A stretch of 64,000 nucleotides of DNA from Jeotgalibacillus sp. ET6 (GCF_029667115.1 NZ_JARUIU010000003.1:1-64000), one strand, 5' to 3'; positions 44,750-53,917 are shown, counted from the first letter of the stretch. Notes: generated from the letters alone by a model not told the origin. Translations and numbers: made by a program.

Positions 44750-45766
44750 TTACACTTTGCTCTCTTTTTTATTAACGAGCATCTCATAGATGGATTTTAG
44801 GGCAGCTGCGTCCAGGTCAATATTATTTTCGTAAGCGTACTTCATTGCATGACCTAGTGAAAATGTCATCGTGCCGGCAACGCTCGCCGCTGCAGCAGAC
44901 CCTACTCCAGGGAAGGTCTTTACGATTTGTCTGAATACACTTTTCCCTATATTTCCTGCCGCCGTAGCGATCGCCAGTTCCTTGGCGCGTTCTTTAGATA
45001 GGGGCTTCTCGTAGAGTGCAGCTAGCTTCACCATCATTCCAACCTGTATGGCCGTAATGGGAATAATATCAGCGCCTGGCAGCGGCGAGGCTCCAATGGC
45101 AGCTGCGGAGCCGCTTGCGCCAAGAATCCATTTATTTGCGGTTGAAGATTTTGCTTTTATACTTTTTGCGAATAGAATGTCTTTTTTTTTCTTTTTAAGC
45201 AAGTCCAGCATTTTGTTGCGCAGATCATCTATATTTTCTCCTGTTTTAGAAGAGACCGGAATGACAGCATGCTTTTTGTTGGTATGTTTTTTTATATAGC
45301 TCACTATTTCAGGAATTTCGTCAGCAGCATCAATTTTATTCAGTACGATTAGGACGTTAGAGTTCATTTTCTCTACTTCTGCCAGGGACTTTCTTTCTCC
45401 TTCAGACAGCACAGTTCCGGCTGCATTAAGAAAAAACAAAACAATGTCTGCTTCTTTGTAAAATTTTATCGTTGCCTCTGAATGCTCCCGTACGATGTCA
45501 TCCAGACCGGGGGTATCCACGAAAAAAATCCGGTCACGATACTGATAGCGTTTGACATTCTTCGTCTCCCCCGGCTTTGCACCAACCTCTGCAACGTCAT
45601 CTCCAATCAATTTATTAATCGCAGAAGATTTTCCTGCATTAACATCCCCAACCATGGCAATTAACACTTCCTGGTCCAGCTGTTCATTCACCTTTTCCAT
45701 TTCTTCTTCAAAATATTGATCAAACGAAGCAAACTCTTCTTTATTGTACGTATTTTCTGAAACCAT
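44750..45766 (-). CDS. GTPase with C-terminal DUF697 domain
   Basis: A 338-residue protein. The Era/TrmE-like G domain has G1 GDVNAGKSS (40-48), G3 DTPGLDD and G4 NKIDA. The C-terminal half (about 200-325) is a DUF697 region with hydrophobic, glycine-rich helices (ASPLPGADIIPI, and a second AAASVAGTMTFSLG). DUF697 GTPases probably associate with membranes, but their role is unresolved. A Lys-rich linker (KKKKKD, about 191-196) joins the two domains. It is 22 nt after the GyrI-like gene, likely in one operon with it and the AAC(6')-like gene. Confidence 0.85.
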   Translation of the reverse strand: MVSENTYNKEEFASFDQYFEEEMEKVNEQLDQEVLIAMVGDVNAGKSSAINKLIGDDVAEVGAKPGETKNVKRYQYRDRIFFVDTPGLDDIVREHSEATIKFYKEADIVLFFLNAAGTVLSEGERKSLAEVEKMNSNVLIVLNKIDAADEIPEIVSYIKKHTNKKHAVIPVSSKTGENIDDLRNKMLDLLKKKKKDILFAKSIKAKSSTANKWILGASGSAAAIGASPLPGADIIPITAIQVGMMVKLAALYEKPLSKERAKELAIATAAGNIGKSVFRQIVKTFPGVGSAAAASVAGTMTFSLGHAMKYAYENNIDLDAAALKSIYEMLVNKKESKV

Positions 45767-45788
45767 GCCTGCCAGCTCCCTATCAATG

Positions 45789-46268
45789 CTATTTTATATT
45801 TCCCGGGTCTTCAATCGTATTTAAAAGTTCCACTTCCAATTGCCCGCCGTCTTGAACTGCGTGGTATTTTTCTATATGCCAATTTTGGGTCAGGCGCGTT
45901 AAGCCTCGTGCTTCGATCCATTGATGAGCGGTTTCGTATGTCTTTCGTATGTTTTGTGAACTCCCTCTATGCAGGATCGAAGCGTAGGTCTGAGGAGGTA
46001 TTTCTTTTGTGATCATCCCGTCTGGAATCTTCGAAAACGCTGACACTCTCATACCGATCCAGTACCCATCCTCTTCTATTGATTGTTCATTTACCACAAA
46101 AGCTCCGATTTGCTGCTGTCCTGCTATTGTATTTTGAATTTCATTTGCTCTCTTCTTTAATTCAGCTGCAGCTTTTGAAATTTTTTCCGGATACTTTTCA
46201 CCCTCACACAGAACGCGAAATCCGATTAGTTTTATTTCTTTTTCTTTTACTATCCGTAGTTTATCCAT
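45789..46268 (-). CDS. GyrI-like small-molecule binding domain protein
   Basis: A 159-residue soluble protein resembling the GyrI-like/effector-binding domain (two SH2-like halves) found alone or in BmrR/Rob-type regulators. It starts with the typical EKEIKLIGFRV strand and contains YWIGMRVS and a C-terminal WHIEKYHA with conserved aromatic and acidic residues. There is no DNA-binding domain, so it may sequester or hydrolyse a ligand rather than regulate. Its 5' end overlaps the AAC(6')-like gene by 8 nt. Confidence 0.7.
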   Translation of the reverse strand: MDKLRIVKEKEIKLIGFRVLCEGEKYPEKISKAAAELKKRANEIQNTIAGQQQIGAFVVNEQSIEEDGYWIGMRVSAFSKIPDGMITKEIPPQTYASILHRGSSQNIRKTYETAHQWIEARGLTRLTQNWHIEKYHAVQDGGQLEVELLNTIEDPGNIK

Positions 46269-46833
46269 TTTCTGACCGTCTTTTTTCCATTAACCAGCAA
46301 TCTCGATATTCCCCTTCATGCCATTCATGCCTTTCCAACAGCTTCACTTTTTGAAAGCCGCATTTTTCATATACATGCAGCGCGCGCAAGTTGCTGACAT
46401 GAGGGTCCATTACTACTCGATCAGCACGCTTATGTAAAAAAAGATAGTCAGAGACTGCCTCTATGATCCCGGTGCCGATTCCCTTATTCCAGTAATGCGT
46501 TTCTCCAATATACTGATCCATGCCAACAATCAATTCTTCATTAAAATATCCATAAGAACTCTTCGTTCCGCTATCAAGCTCATAAAACTGCAGATAACCT
46601 ATCCTGCAGTCGTTATATTCAATGATGCATTTTGCTTCATTTCCAAGTTCTCTAAAAAACTTCCGCAAAATTTCCTCTTCATTAAACAAACGGTCCCGTC
46701 CTTCATAAAAGTGTAATACATCAGGATTTGACAGCCACTTCGTTAATAAAGGAACATCCATCTTTAAAATAGGTCTTAAGGTGATGGATTGAGCCTTCAG
46801 CAGCGGATGGCATTCTTCTGTTTTTTCGTTCAC
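46261..46833 (-). CDS. Aminoglycoside 6'-N-acetyltransferase-like GNAT protein
   Basis: About 190 residues. The pattern follows AAC(6')-Ib-type enzymes (Acetyltransf_8): ITLRPILKMDVPLLTKWL near the start, IGYLQFYELD, the GMDQYIGE strand with Asp, NKGIGTGII for acetyl-CoA, and DPHVSNLRALHVYEKCGF. It could acetylate aminoglycosides or, as for many chromosomal relatives, another amine. The GTG at 46833 follows GAGGAGG by 7 nt and is preferred to the GTG at 46851. It is the first gene of a unit with the GyrI-like and GTPase genes. Confidence 0.75.
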   Translation of the reverse strand: MNEKTEECHPLLKAQSITLRPILKMDVPLLTKWLSNPDVLHFYEGRDRLFNEEEILRKFFRELGNEAKCIIEYNDCRIGYLQFYELDSGTKSSYGYFNEELIVGMDQYIGETHYWNKGIGTGIIEAVSDYLFLHKRADRVVMDPHVSNLRALHVYEKCGFQKVKLLERHEWHEGEYRDCWLMEKRRSENG

Positions 46834-46949
46834 CCATTTTCCTCCTCGCACACTGGAATGTATATAGTAAGTATAACGAGTATTCAGAAAATAGGAAAGA
46901 ATCGCCTATTTGAACTAGTTAAAGACTGCTTTTAAACTGACTGCTGAAT

Positions 46950-46986
46950 AAAAAAACTCCTGCTTCCCTATTGGGGAAGTCAGGAG
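46950..46986 (-). terminator. Intrinsic terminator after the RsbR paralogues
   Basis: CTCCTGCTTCCC (46957-46968) pairs with GGGGAAG-T-CAGGAG (46973-46986), with the T run on the minus strand (complement of 46950-46956). Confidence 0.85.
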
Positions 46987-46991
46987 GCTGT

Positions 46992-47828
46992 TTAGAAGCT
47001 ATGCTTATTTTGCAGTTCCTCAATCGCACTTTTCAGGTTTTTCTTTATGGTCATTCCTTCAAATTTGATGCCAATTTCAACGACTGCTTGCGCAATTTCA
47101 GGACGAAGACCTGTGAGAACGGTATTGACACCGATTAATTTTAACGAGTCAATGACCTGTGAAAGTTCATTGGCAACCATTGTATCGACCATCGGCACGC
47201 CGGATAAATCAAGAATTAAAGTAGAATTACGCAGTTCAAGACATTTATGAAGTGCAACCTCTTTTAATATTTTTGCCCGTTCATCATCCAGCTCTCCGAT
47301 CAATGGCAAAATCGCAACATCATTGGATAATCCCACAACTGGAACCGAATATTCAAGTACCGTGCTTTGAGATTTTTTAATACTTTCCTGATAGTTTTTC
47401 ACATAAGCAAGACTAAAAACCTGACCTGCATGATCAATAATAGGATTCATAATTAAGCTGATATCGATCACCTGCTCAGGTGAAAGTGCAATCTCTTCCA
47501 GATTTTCCTTGATGGCAGTCCAAATAACCGTTCGCCATGAGGTCAGTGTAGTCATTGCATCATCCAAATGAACTCCACGGGAAACAGCCGCTTCTCCTGA
47601 AAGTCTTGCCCATTCTTCAGCTTCGTCCCAAACGGATTGAGGCGAATTTGTCCGGACTGCCTCACCAAGATGCTTAATAAATTCGGCCCGCCATTGGTTC
47701 AACTCAATGATTTCTTCTTCTTTAACACTCGAGCGAACAAAGTCTTTATCTAAATCCTCATTCATTTTCTCAGCTAAATGGTAGCTTTCCTCTACAATAA
47801 AAGTTCCGATCTTCTTAATCGCATCCAT
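46992..47828 (-). CDS. RsbR-family stressosome protein, paralogue 1 (STAS)
   Basis: A 278-residue protein: a non-haem globin-like helical N-terminal half, then a STAS domain (about 160-275) with ILDLSGVPMVDTMVANEL and GLRPEIAQAVVEIG. Thr216 in VDTM matches the phosphorylated Thr171 of B. subtilis RsbRA. The residue after PEIAQ, which I take as the second phosphosite (T205), is Ala248 here. It should act with RsbS and RsbT in stressosomes that control sigma-B; none of those is in this window. AGGAGG precedes the ATG. Confidence 0.85.
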   Translation of the reverse strand: MDAIKKIGTFIVEESYHLAEKMNEDLDKDFVRSSVKEEEIIELNQWRAEFIKHLGEAVRTNSPQSVWDEAEEWARLSGEAAVSRGVHLDDAMTTLTSWRTVIWTAIKENLEEIALSPEQVIDISLIMNPIIDHAGQVFSLAYVKNYQESIKKSQSTVLEYSVPVVGLSNDVAILPLIGELDDERAKILKEVALHKCLELRNSTLILDLSGVPMVDTMVANELSQVIDSLKLIGVNTVLTGLRPEIAQAVVEIGIKFEGMTIKKNLKSAIEELQNKHSF

Positions 47829-47933
47829 GGAAATTCCTCCTGCTGCTCGATTTAAAAAAGTATAACATACTTGACTCAGATTTCTTATTGGTTCCTGCTT
47901 GTCCTTTTTCCATGCTTTAAGAGCCTTGAACCC

Positions 47934-48776
47934 TTACAGGCTTGAGATGGTCTCGGAAATGGCATGGGCAAGTGTAGACTTGATCGTCCCCTCTTCAAAC
48001 CGTATACCCAATTGAACAGAGGTCTGGGCGATTTCAGGACGGATGCCGGAGATCGTGGTTTCGACGCCAATCAGCTTTAGACCGGTCATTAAATGGGAAA
48101 GCTGCTGGGCAACCATTGTATCAATAATTAAAACACCGGATAAATCCAGGAATAAATGGGTCACTTGTTTTTCCATACATTGAAATAATGTGCTGTCCAT
48201 AATAATCCTGGCTCTCTCTGTATCAATATCACCGATTAATGGAAGCAGAGCCGCTCCTTTATGGAGTACAATGACAGGTGAGCTTAATTCATTGATCATG
48301 TCTTTTTGAGACCTGATTTGCCGTTCGGATAACAAAAATGTTTCTTCAACGAACAATGTGAGGGCATGGTCAACCGCTCTTGTCATTCGATCACGCCATT
48401 CCTCCATTCGTTCTAAAGAAACCTGATCGTTGCTTTTACAGGTATACTCTCTAATATAAGAAAGATACAAATTTCTTACCCTCATAAACTCTCTGATAAT
48501 TTTATGTATAGGGGTTTTTTGATGCTCTCTATCTTCAGCTATAGACTTCGCCCATTTTTTAATTTCTGTATAAAAGTATTCTTCTTCATTATTAAAAATC
48601 CGGTTGACCAGATAGTTAAATTCAAGATTCTGTTTCTTAAGCCCCTTTATAACGGCAGGGTTTTTTGAGGCATATACCGCATCAGGATCTTCTTCTTCTA
48701 TTGTTTCATACCAGTCTTCTGATATTTTTTCAGAATGTTCTTTTAAATATTCGAATAATGACTTGTCTCTATCCAT
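47934..48776 (-). CDS. RsbR-family stressosome protein, paralogue 2 (STAS)
   Basis: A 280-residue protein with the same layout as its downstream neighbour: a helical N-terminal sensor half and a C-terminal STAS domain containing LDLSGVLIIDTMVAQQL and GIRPEIAQTSVQLG. Unlike its neighbour it keeps a Thr after PEIAQ, so both phosphosites look present. The N-terminal halves share little identity, which suggests different signals. AAAGGAG precedes the ATG. The 105 nt gap to the next gene has no clear terminator, so both may be co-transcribed. Confidence 0.85.
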   Translation of the reverse strand: MDRDKSLFEYLKEHSEKISEDWYETIEEEDPDAVYASKNPAVIKGLKKQNLEFNYLVNRIFNNEEEYFYTEIKKWAKSIAEDREHQKTPIHKIIREFMRVRNLYLSYIREYTCKSNDQVSLERMEEWRDRMTRAVDHALTLFVEETFLLSERQIRSQKDMINELSSPVIVLHKGAALLPLIGDIDTERARIIMDSTLFQCMEKQVTHLFLDLSGVLIIDTMVAQQLSHLMTGLKLIGVETTISGIRPEIAQTSVQLGIRFEEGTIKSTLAHAISETISSL

Positions 48777-48986
48777 GTGGTTCTCTCCTTTAAAAGCTGG
48801 GTGTACTGCTTATAGAAGTTTTGTTGATAGTTAGATTTTATCACGAAATTCAATAAATGGAGAATTTAAACTTTTTTATTTTCTATTTTCTCTACTGCTC
48901 TAACGGACTGAGTGACAGAATTCATAGACAATGAACCTAAATTGAATCATACTAATGGGTAGCTAAACGAATGAGAGGGTAAAGTC

Positions 48987-50207
48987 ATGATACGTAATCG
49001 TAATGTCTGGATTCTGCTGACGGGTGAATTTATTGCCGGTGTGGGTCTCTGGCTTGGAATTATCGGTAATTTGGAATTTATGCAGGAAAAGATTCCTTCT
49101 GACTTTTTAAAAGCAGTCATTTTAGCAGCAGGGCTTTTGGCAGGTGTTGCGATCGGTCCGCTCGCTGGAAGAATTACCGATCAGATGAAGAAAAAAACGG
49201 TAATGCTTGCATCAGGATTGGTGCGGTCCGTTAGTGTTATTTTCATGCTTATTGCTATTGAAACCGGCTCTGTGTGGTGGATGGTTGTATTTCTTGTCTT
49301 TATTCAAATGTCCGCCGCTTTTTATTTTCCGGCTCTTCAGGCAGCGATCCCTCTTGTTGTAAAGGAACAGCAGCTTCTTCAGCTGAACGGTATTCATATG
49401 AACGTCTCGACACTTTCCCGTGTTCTGGGAACAGCGATTGCAGGAATCTTTCTTACAATCATGTCCCTGTCTATGATATATGTACTGTCCCTTGCTGCTT
49501 ATGCCTTGCTCTTTGGTGTCACCTGGCTTTTGAAATTTGACGAAAAACACACCAAGCCATTACCGGAAGAAGCAAAAAAATTAAACACTGGTTTTAAAGA
49601 TGTTTTCCCTATTATTAAAGGATTGCCTATTGTCCTAATGACATTGGTGCTCACTTTAATTCCACTGCTGTTTATCGGCGGCTTCAATTTAATGGTTATT
49701 AATATAAGTGAGATTCAGGACAGTGCTTCCATTAAAGGATGGATTTATACAGCAGAAGGAATATCGTTTATGGCCGGTGCCTTTTATATTAAAAAGCTCG
49801 GGGATAAATTTTCTCCATACGCCATTTTGTTTACATTTTCATTTATAATAGGGATTTCCCAATTCCTTCTTTATTTTGCGGACATCCCATTTATGACGAT
49901 CGTTGCGTTTATTGTTTTCGGCTTTTCAGTCGGCTGCTTTTTCCCAACCGCTGCCACAATTTTTCAAACCCGTGTTCCAAAGGAATTTCACGGACGTTTC
50001 TTTTCATTCAGAAACATGCTCGACCGCCTGATCTTTCAGGTAGTCTTGCTGCTGACAGGATTTTTGCTTGATATGATCGGTCTCCAGCTGATGGTTGTGG
50101 TTTTTGGTGTATTGTCCTTCGTTATGACGTATGTTTTCTACGTAAAGTTCCGACAATTAAAAAGCGGCAGTTCACTCAGCAATACTCCTGGAGGAGACAT
50201 TGCTTAG
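48987..50207 (+). CDS. MFS transporter (MFS_3/EntS-like)
   Basis: A 406-residue transporter with twelve predicted membrane helices. It has GPLAGRITDQMKKK between helices 2 and 3, and the mid-loop around residues 190-205. Similar proteins export macrolides, siderophores or other drugs, but no motif fixes the substrate. GAGAGGG precedes the ATG. It diverges from the RsbR genes. The Spo0M-like gene follows 93 nt downstream. Confidence 0.8.
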   Translation: MIRNRNVWILLTGEFIAGVGLWLGIIGNLEFMQEKIPSDFLKAVILAAGLLAGVAIGPLAGRITDQMKKKTVMLASGLVRSVSVIFMLIAIETGSVWWMVVFLVFIQMSAAFYFPALQAAIPLVVKEQQLLQLNGIHMNVSTLSRVLGTAIAGIFLTIMSLSMIYVLSLAAYALLFGVTWLLKFDEKHTKPLPEEAKKLNTGFKDVFPIIKGLPIVLMTLVLTLIPLLFIGGFNLMVINISEIQDSASIKGWIYTAEGISFMAGAFYIKKLGDKFSPYAILFTFSFIIGISQFLLYFADIPFMTIVAFIVFGFSVGCFFPTAATIFQTRVPKEFHGRFFSFRNMLDRLIFQVVLLLTGFLLDMIGLQLMVVVFGVLSFVMTYVFYVKFRQLKSGSSLSNTPGGDIA

Positions 50208-50300
50208 AACATATGAAACTTTTTTTCTATCTGGCGCGTATCTAATACCAGAGCTGCTGATTAAAAAATACGTTTTACTATAAAGGATGGGATTGCTTCC

Positions 50301-50696
50301 ATGATTACTACGTTAAAAAAATGGATTTACAGAGATAAAGGAAAAGTTGATTTAATTTTAAATCATAATGCTATGATTCCCGGGGAAAAAATAACAGGGG
50401 AATTTCTTTTAAAAGGACCGAAGAGCAAGAAGAAAGTGTCACGCCTTGAGTGTGATTTAATGCTGCTCGATAAGGAGAGCGGTACAGAAAAAATGATTGA
50501 AGTGGCTACGACGATTTACATGTCTAAAGTCATTGACGATAAGGATTGGACTAAGATTCCTTTTTCTTATACCCTTCCGCCTACTCTGGCAAAATGTGAA
50601 AATCATGCCTCCTATCGTTTCAGAACGCGACTGATTTTTGCGAATAATGTTCAGTCGATTGACCACGATGAAATCAAGCTGTCTGAGACGAATTAA
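50301..50696 (+). CDS. Short arrestin-like SpoOM-family protein
   Basis: A 131-residue protein matching only the N-terminal arrestin-like domain of the sporulation-control protein Spo0M (about 258 residues in B. subtilis). It has VDLILNHNAMIPGEKITGEF near the start and alternating beta-strands up to TRLIFANNVQSIDHDEI. The stop is followed at once by a terminator, so the second half is absent rather than split off. Such one-domain members occur in Bacillaceae, but a role in sporulation is not shown. AAGGATGGG lies before the ATG. Confidence 0.75.
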   Translation: MITTLKKWIYRDKGKVDLILNHNAMIPGEKITGEFLLKGPKSKKKVSRLECDLMLLDKESGTEKMIEVATTIYMSKVIDDKDWTKIPFSYTLPPTLAKCENHASYRFRTRLIFANNVQSIDHDEIKLSETN

Positions 50697-50730
50697 AGGC
50701 AGCTTGCCAACCATTTATCGCTTATACAGG

Positions 50731-50770
50731 AATGTCTAATGAACCGACCAGGGTCATTAGACATTTTTTT
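50731..50770. terminator. Bidirectional intrinsic terminator
   Basis: AATGTCTAATGA (50731-50742) pairs perfectly with TCATTAGACATT (50753-50764...), followed by a T run. It lies between the SpoOM-like gene and convergent fdhD. Confidence 0.85.
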
Positions 50771-50792
50771 GATGAGTCTGCTAATCTGACTG

Positions 50793-51596
50793 TCAGTCTT
50801 CATCAAGGATGATTCGTTCAGGATACGTATATACATTCATAGACTGTCCGCGTATAAATCCCACTGCTGTAATTTGAAGCTCCTCTGCGAGTTCAAGTGC
50901 TCTTTGTGTGGGGGCTGACTTGGATAAAACCATTTCACAGCCAATCTTTGCTACTTTCAGTAATATTTCAGAGGAAAGTCTGCCGCTGAAGACAATCACT
51001 TTATCCCTGACCGAAATATTATTTTTCATACAATACCCGTAGATTTTATCGAGCGCATTATGTCTGCCGATATCCATTCGGCTCAGGACTATTCCATCTG
51101 TGTCACATAAAGCTGCATTGTGAACACCACCCGTTTGTTTAAATACACCCGCACTCTCCTGCATTTCATTCATCAGTTTGCAGCAATCTTCAGGTGTTAA
51201 CTTCACGTTTCGGTCCACCATTTTTTTTGCAGACATGGCATCACTTGCAAAGACAAACCCCTGTCTGCTTCCGCCGCAGCAGGAGGTAAGGTATCTTTTA
51301 TTTTGCAGACCTTCATATAAAGGATTGATCCGGTCGCTTTCGATATGCACAAACCCGTTCGTTTCATCCAGACGAAGGCTTTTAATATCATCGAAAGATC
51401 GGATGATCCCTTCTGATGCCAGATAACCGACCGTCATATCCTCTATGAATTCCGGTGTGCACACCATAGTCACAAATTCTTCTCCATTTAGCTTAATGGT
51501 GACAGCCTGTTCAGTGGCTACATTATCTGCCACCCATTCTGCTATCCCATTCTTAATTTTCAATACCTTCCTGTTTAACGTAACAGGCTCTTTCAT
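50793..51596 (-). CDS. fdhD: Formate dehydrogenase accessory sulfurtransferase
   Basis: About 267 residues. FdhD passes sulfur to the bis-MGD cofactor of formate dehydrogenase, making the enzyme active. The functional Cys pair is SCCGGSRQG at about residue 110-118. The DIGRHNALDKIYG motif (about 177-189) and SGRLSSEI also belong to the family. The ATG at 51596 is preferred because AAAGGAG is 7 nt upstream of it and too close to the ATG at 51602. It is the left border of the formate dehydrogenase-Moco island; the target enzyme is 2.3 kb away. Confidence 0.95.
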   Translation of the reverse strand: MKEPVTLNRKVLKIKNGIAEWVADNVATEQAVTIKLNGEEFVTMVCTPEFIEDMTVGYLASEGIIRSFDDIKSLRLDETNGFVHIESDRINPLYEGLQNKRYLTSCCGGSRQGFVFASDAMSAKKMVDRNVKLTPEDCCKLMNEMQESAGVFKQTGGVHNAALCDTDGIVLSRMDIGRHNALDKIYGYCMKNNISVRDKVIVFSGRLSSEILLKVAKIGCEMVLSKSAPTQRALELAEELQITAVGFIRGQSMNVYTYPERIILDED

Positions 51597-51624
51597 ATTC
51601 ATTCTCCTTTACGGTATTCTTAAG

Positions 51625-51824
51625 AAAGAGCCTGGGACAAAGTGTCTCAGGCTCTATGACCGGTTCGTTTGGCTTCAGACAGACGCGTTCCACAGTGTCG
51701 GCAGCTTGCACTTTTGCATGGCAAGAACTGCTGTCATCTGCTGCTGGAGCCGTCGCCTTCTGCTCTCTTCATACGATTGATAACTACTACTTCAATTTTC
51801 AAGGTTTTTGTCCCAGCCTCTTTT
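51625..51824 (+). repeat. Dispersed MITE-like repeat, full-length copy with clear inverted ends
   Basis: The ends AAAGAGCCTGGGACAAA (51625-51641) and the inverse of TTTTGTCCCAGCCTCTTTT (51806-51824) match over about 16 bp, like short terminal inverted repeats. The repeat abuts the stop codon of the OFA transporter (51823-51825), so it has replaced that gene's original 3' flank. Its two ends can fold as terminators in either direction. Confidence 0.85.
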
Positions 51825-53088
51825 AGCTTGCTGCAGCTGATTTATTATTGGAATCGCGTATCTTTTTAATATTTAAACGAATTAATAGGGATACGGCAAG
51901 GGCCACTACAAACGCACCTGCGAAAATATACATGGTGAGCTGGTAGCTGTTTGTCGCTTCTTCAATCCGCGTTACAACACTTGGTCCCACAAGCCCTGCT
52001 GCTGCCCACGCAGTGAGGATGTAGCCGTGAATAGCGCCAAGCTGCTTTGTGCCGAATAAATCGCCAATGTAAGCGGGAATAGAGGCGAATCCGCCGCCGT
52101 AACAGGATAAAATAACAAAGATTAATATCTGAAAAATGATCGCATTTGTTACATTTGGCAGGATAAAAAATGCTGCGGTCTGAAGAACGAAAAATGTAGT
52201 ATAGACATTCGGCCGGCCGATATAATCCGATACAGATGCCCATCCAATCCGTCCAAAGCCATTAAACAGACCCATAATCCCAACCATAAGGGCAGCTGCT
52301 CCAGCCGTCATCCCCGCTACGTCCTGTGCCATAGGAGAGGCTACAGCGATAATAGCGATTCCGCAAGTAACATTAATAAACAGCATAAACCAAAGAGCCC
52401 AGAACCGCATGGTTTTTACTGCTTCATTTGCAGTAAGCTGCGATAAGTCGCCCGTTTTTTTATCTGTTGTTTTTTCCTCCAGCTCTTCTTTCGTCATCCC
52501 TTTAGGAAGGAAATTCTTAGGTGGCGGGGCTAAATACAGAGATGAACTAAACATCAGAACAAAATAGACGGTACCTAAAAGAAAGAAAGTGTTCGAGATT
52601 CCTATGCTATTTATCAGCGCTTCAATGATTGGACTTGCAATTAGTGAGGCAAACCCAAAACCCATAATGGCAAGACCTGTCGCTAATCCTCTGCGGTCTG
52701 GGAACCATTTTACTAATGTGGAAACCGGCGTTATGTACCCTATGCCAAGCCCCATCCCTCCAAGTGCTCCATAGAAGAAGTATAAGAGATATAGATTGCC
52801 AATACTATCCGCGAAACCGGCTCCAATCATACCTATTCCAAACAAGATAGTGGCTACAATTCCAGATTTTTTGGGACCGTGCTTCTCCACAAAATGTCCC
52901 ATAAATGCAGCAGATAAACCTAAAAATAAGATTGCTATACTAAAAGTAAGTGCTACTTCGCTTGAGGACCATCCATGTTTTTCTGTAAGTGGATTTGAAA
53001 ATACACTCCAGGAATAAACTGAACCAATAGAAATGTGAATGCCCACAGCTGCTGCTGCAATCAGCCACCGATTTTTTGTCTTCGCCAT
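51823..53088 (-). CDS. OFA-family MFS transporter (oxalate/formate antiporter type)
   Basis: A 421-residue transporter with twelve helices. It shows the OFA opening GIHISIGSVYSWSVF and LTEKHGWSSSEVALTFS, a loop motif GHFVEKHGPKKSG after helix 2, and GLGIGYITPV in helix 4. OFA members exchange oxalate and formate, or move lactate and other carboxylates. Placed between fdhD and the formate dehydrogenase genes, formate or oxalate uptake is the most natural guess. No FocA-type formate channel is present. AAAGGAG precedes the ATG. Confidence 0.85.
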   Translation of the reverse strand: MAKTKNRWLIAAAAVGIHISIGSVYSWSVFSNPLTEKHGWSSSEVALTFSIAILFLGLSAAFMGHFVEKHGPKKSGIVATILFGIGMIGAGFADSIGNLYLLYFFYGALGGMGLGIGYITPVSTLVKWFPDRRGLATGLAIMGFGFASLIASPIIEALINSIGISNTFFLLGTVYFVLMFSSSLYLAPPPKNFLPKGMTKEELEEKTTDKKTGDLSQLTANEAVKTMRFWALWFMLFINVTCGIAIIAVASPMAQDVAGMTAGAAALMVGIMGLFNGFGRIGWASVSDYIGRPNVYTTFFVLQTAAFFILPNVTNAIIFQILIFVILSCYGGGFASIPAYIGDLFGTKQLGAIHGYILTAWAAAGLVGPSVVTRIEEATNSYQLTMYIFAGAFVVALAVSLLIRLNIKKIRDSNNKSAAAS

Positions 53089-53191
53089 TGTTGTGCTCCT
53101 TTCAGCCTGAGGGCCTCATTGTCATTTGATCAGATATGAATTACATCCCCTTAAGGCATGGTTTTTCTATGCCCTAAGGGATTCTGCTGCC

Positions 53192-53917
53192 TTATTTTTT
53201 TACTAGGTCTTTCTTTTTAATAGCAAGTGTCAGAGGGATGGAGAGCAGCGATACTCCTGCTGCTGCGATCAGCCAGCCCTTCCTGCCAGTACGTTCTGCT
53301 TCCTTGCCCTTGCTGTCATGACTCTTATCTGATGGGATGCTGGTCGGTTCGTTTCCAACCTTTCTTTGAACTCCGTCCGATTCATCCTGATTATTTTGTT
53401 CACGCTGCTGATCCTCAGGCGTTTTGGTTGTGCGCTCCAGGTCATCCTGCTTTTCACCAATTCCTTTTAAAAAGGTAATGCCCACGGCCATCGCTCTTTT
53501 TACGTCCGGATCAGTTAATGACCGGAGAAGGGTGAAGTAACCGCCCTTCTCATCTTCCTCAGATAGTTCTGAAATGCGTGCGATACCGGTATTTACTTTT
53601 AAAATTAATGGCTCTAGCTGCTGAACATTCAATGTTCCCAATGTTCCAAGCATCAGCAGAAGGTTTTTGAGCGTGTTGGTTGTTTCAGGAGAATCCGCTG
53701 TTTTAACCAGAATATCCATTACCTTGTCTCCCTGGGAGAGGAGCGCGGTTCCCATTTCTAAAATCCCCCGGTCCTGGAGGTGATTCAGGATTTTAAATGT
53801 TTCCTGAATCGCCTCTTTATTGGCCAGAAGCATGCTTTCAATTGATTCCAGTTCACTTTTCCGGAGCTCTTCTTCACTTATCTGAAGACGGTGAATGACC
53901 TTCGTTGCTTTAGCCAC
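53192..53917 (-). CDS. DUF1641 protein (YrhD-like, extended)
   Basis: A 241-residue protein with the DUF1641 region (about 45-165; [32 protein letters not shown]) that accompanies formate dehydrogenase in Bacillus (yrhD next to yrhE). A charged linker (about 170-215) and a C-terminal membrane helix (about 218-235) ending in KKKD extend it beyond the usual domain, so it may tether the enzyme to the membrane. GTG start with AAGGAG upstream. It overlaps the 3' end of the FDH gene by 8 nt, pointing to coupled translation. Confidence 0.8.
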   Translation of the reverse strand: MAKATKVIHRLQISEEELRKSELESIESMLLANKEAIQETFKILNHLQDRGILEMGTALLSQGDKVMDILVKTADSPETTNTLKNLLLMLGTLGTLNVQQLEPLILKVNTGIARISELSEEDEKGGYFTLLRSLTDPDVKRAMAVGITFLKGIGEKQDDLERTTKTPEDQQREQNNQDESDGVQRKVGNEPTSIPSDKSHDSKGKEAERTGRKGWLIAAAGVSLLSIPLTLAIKKKDLVKK

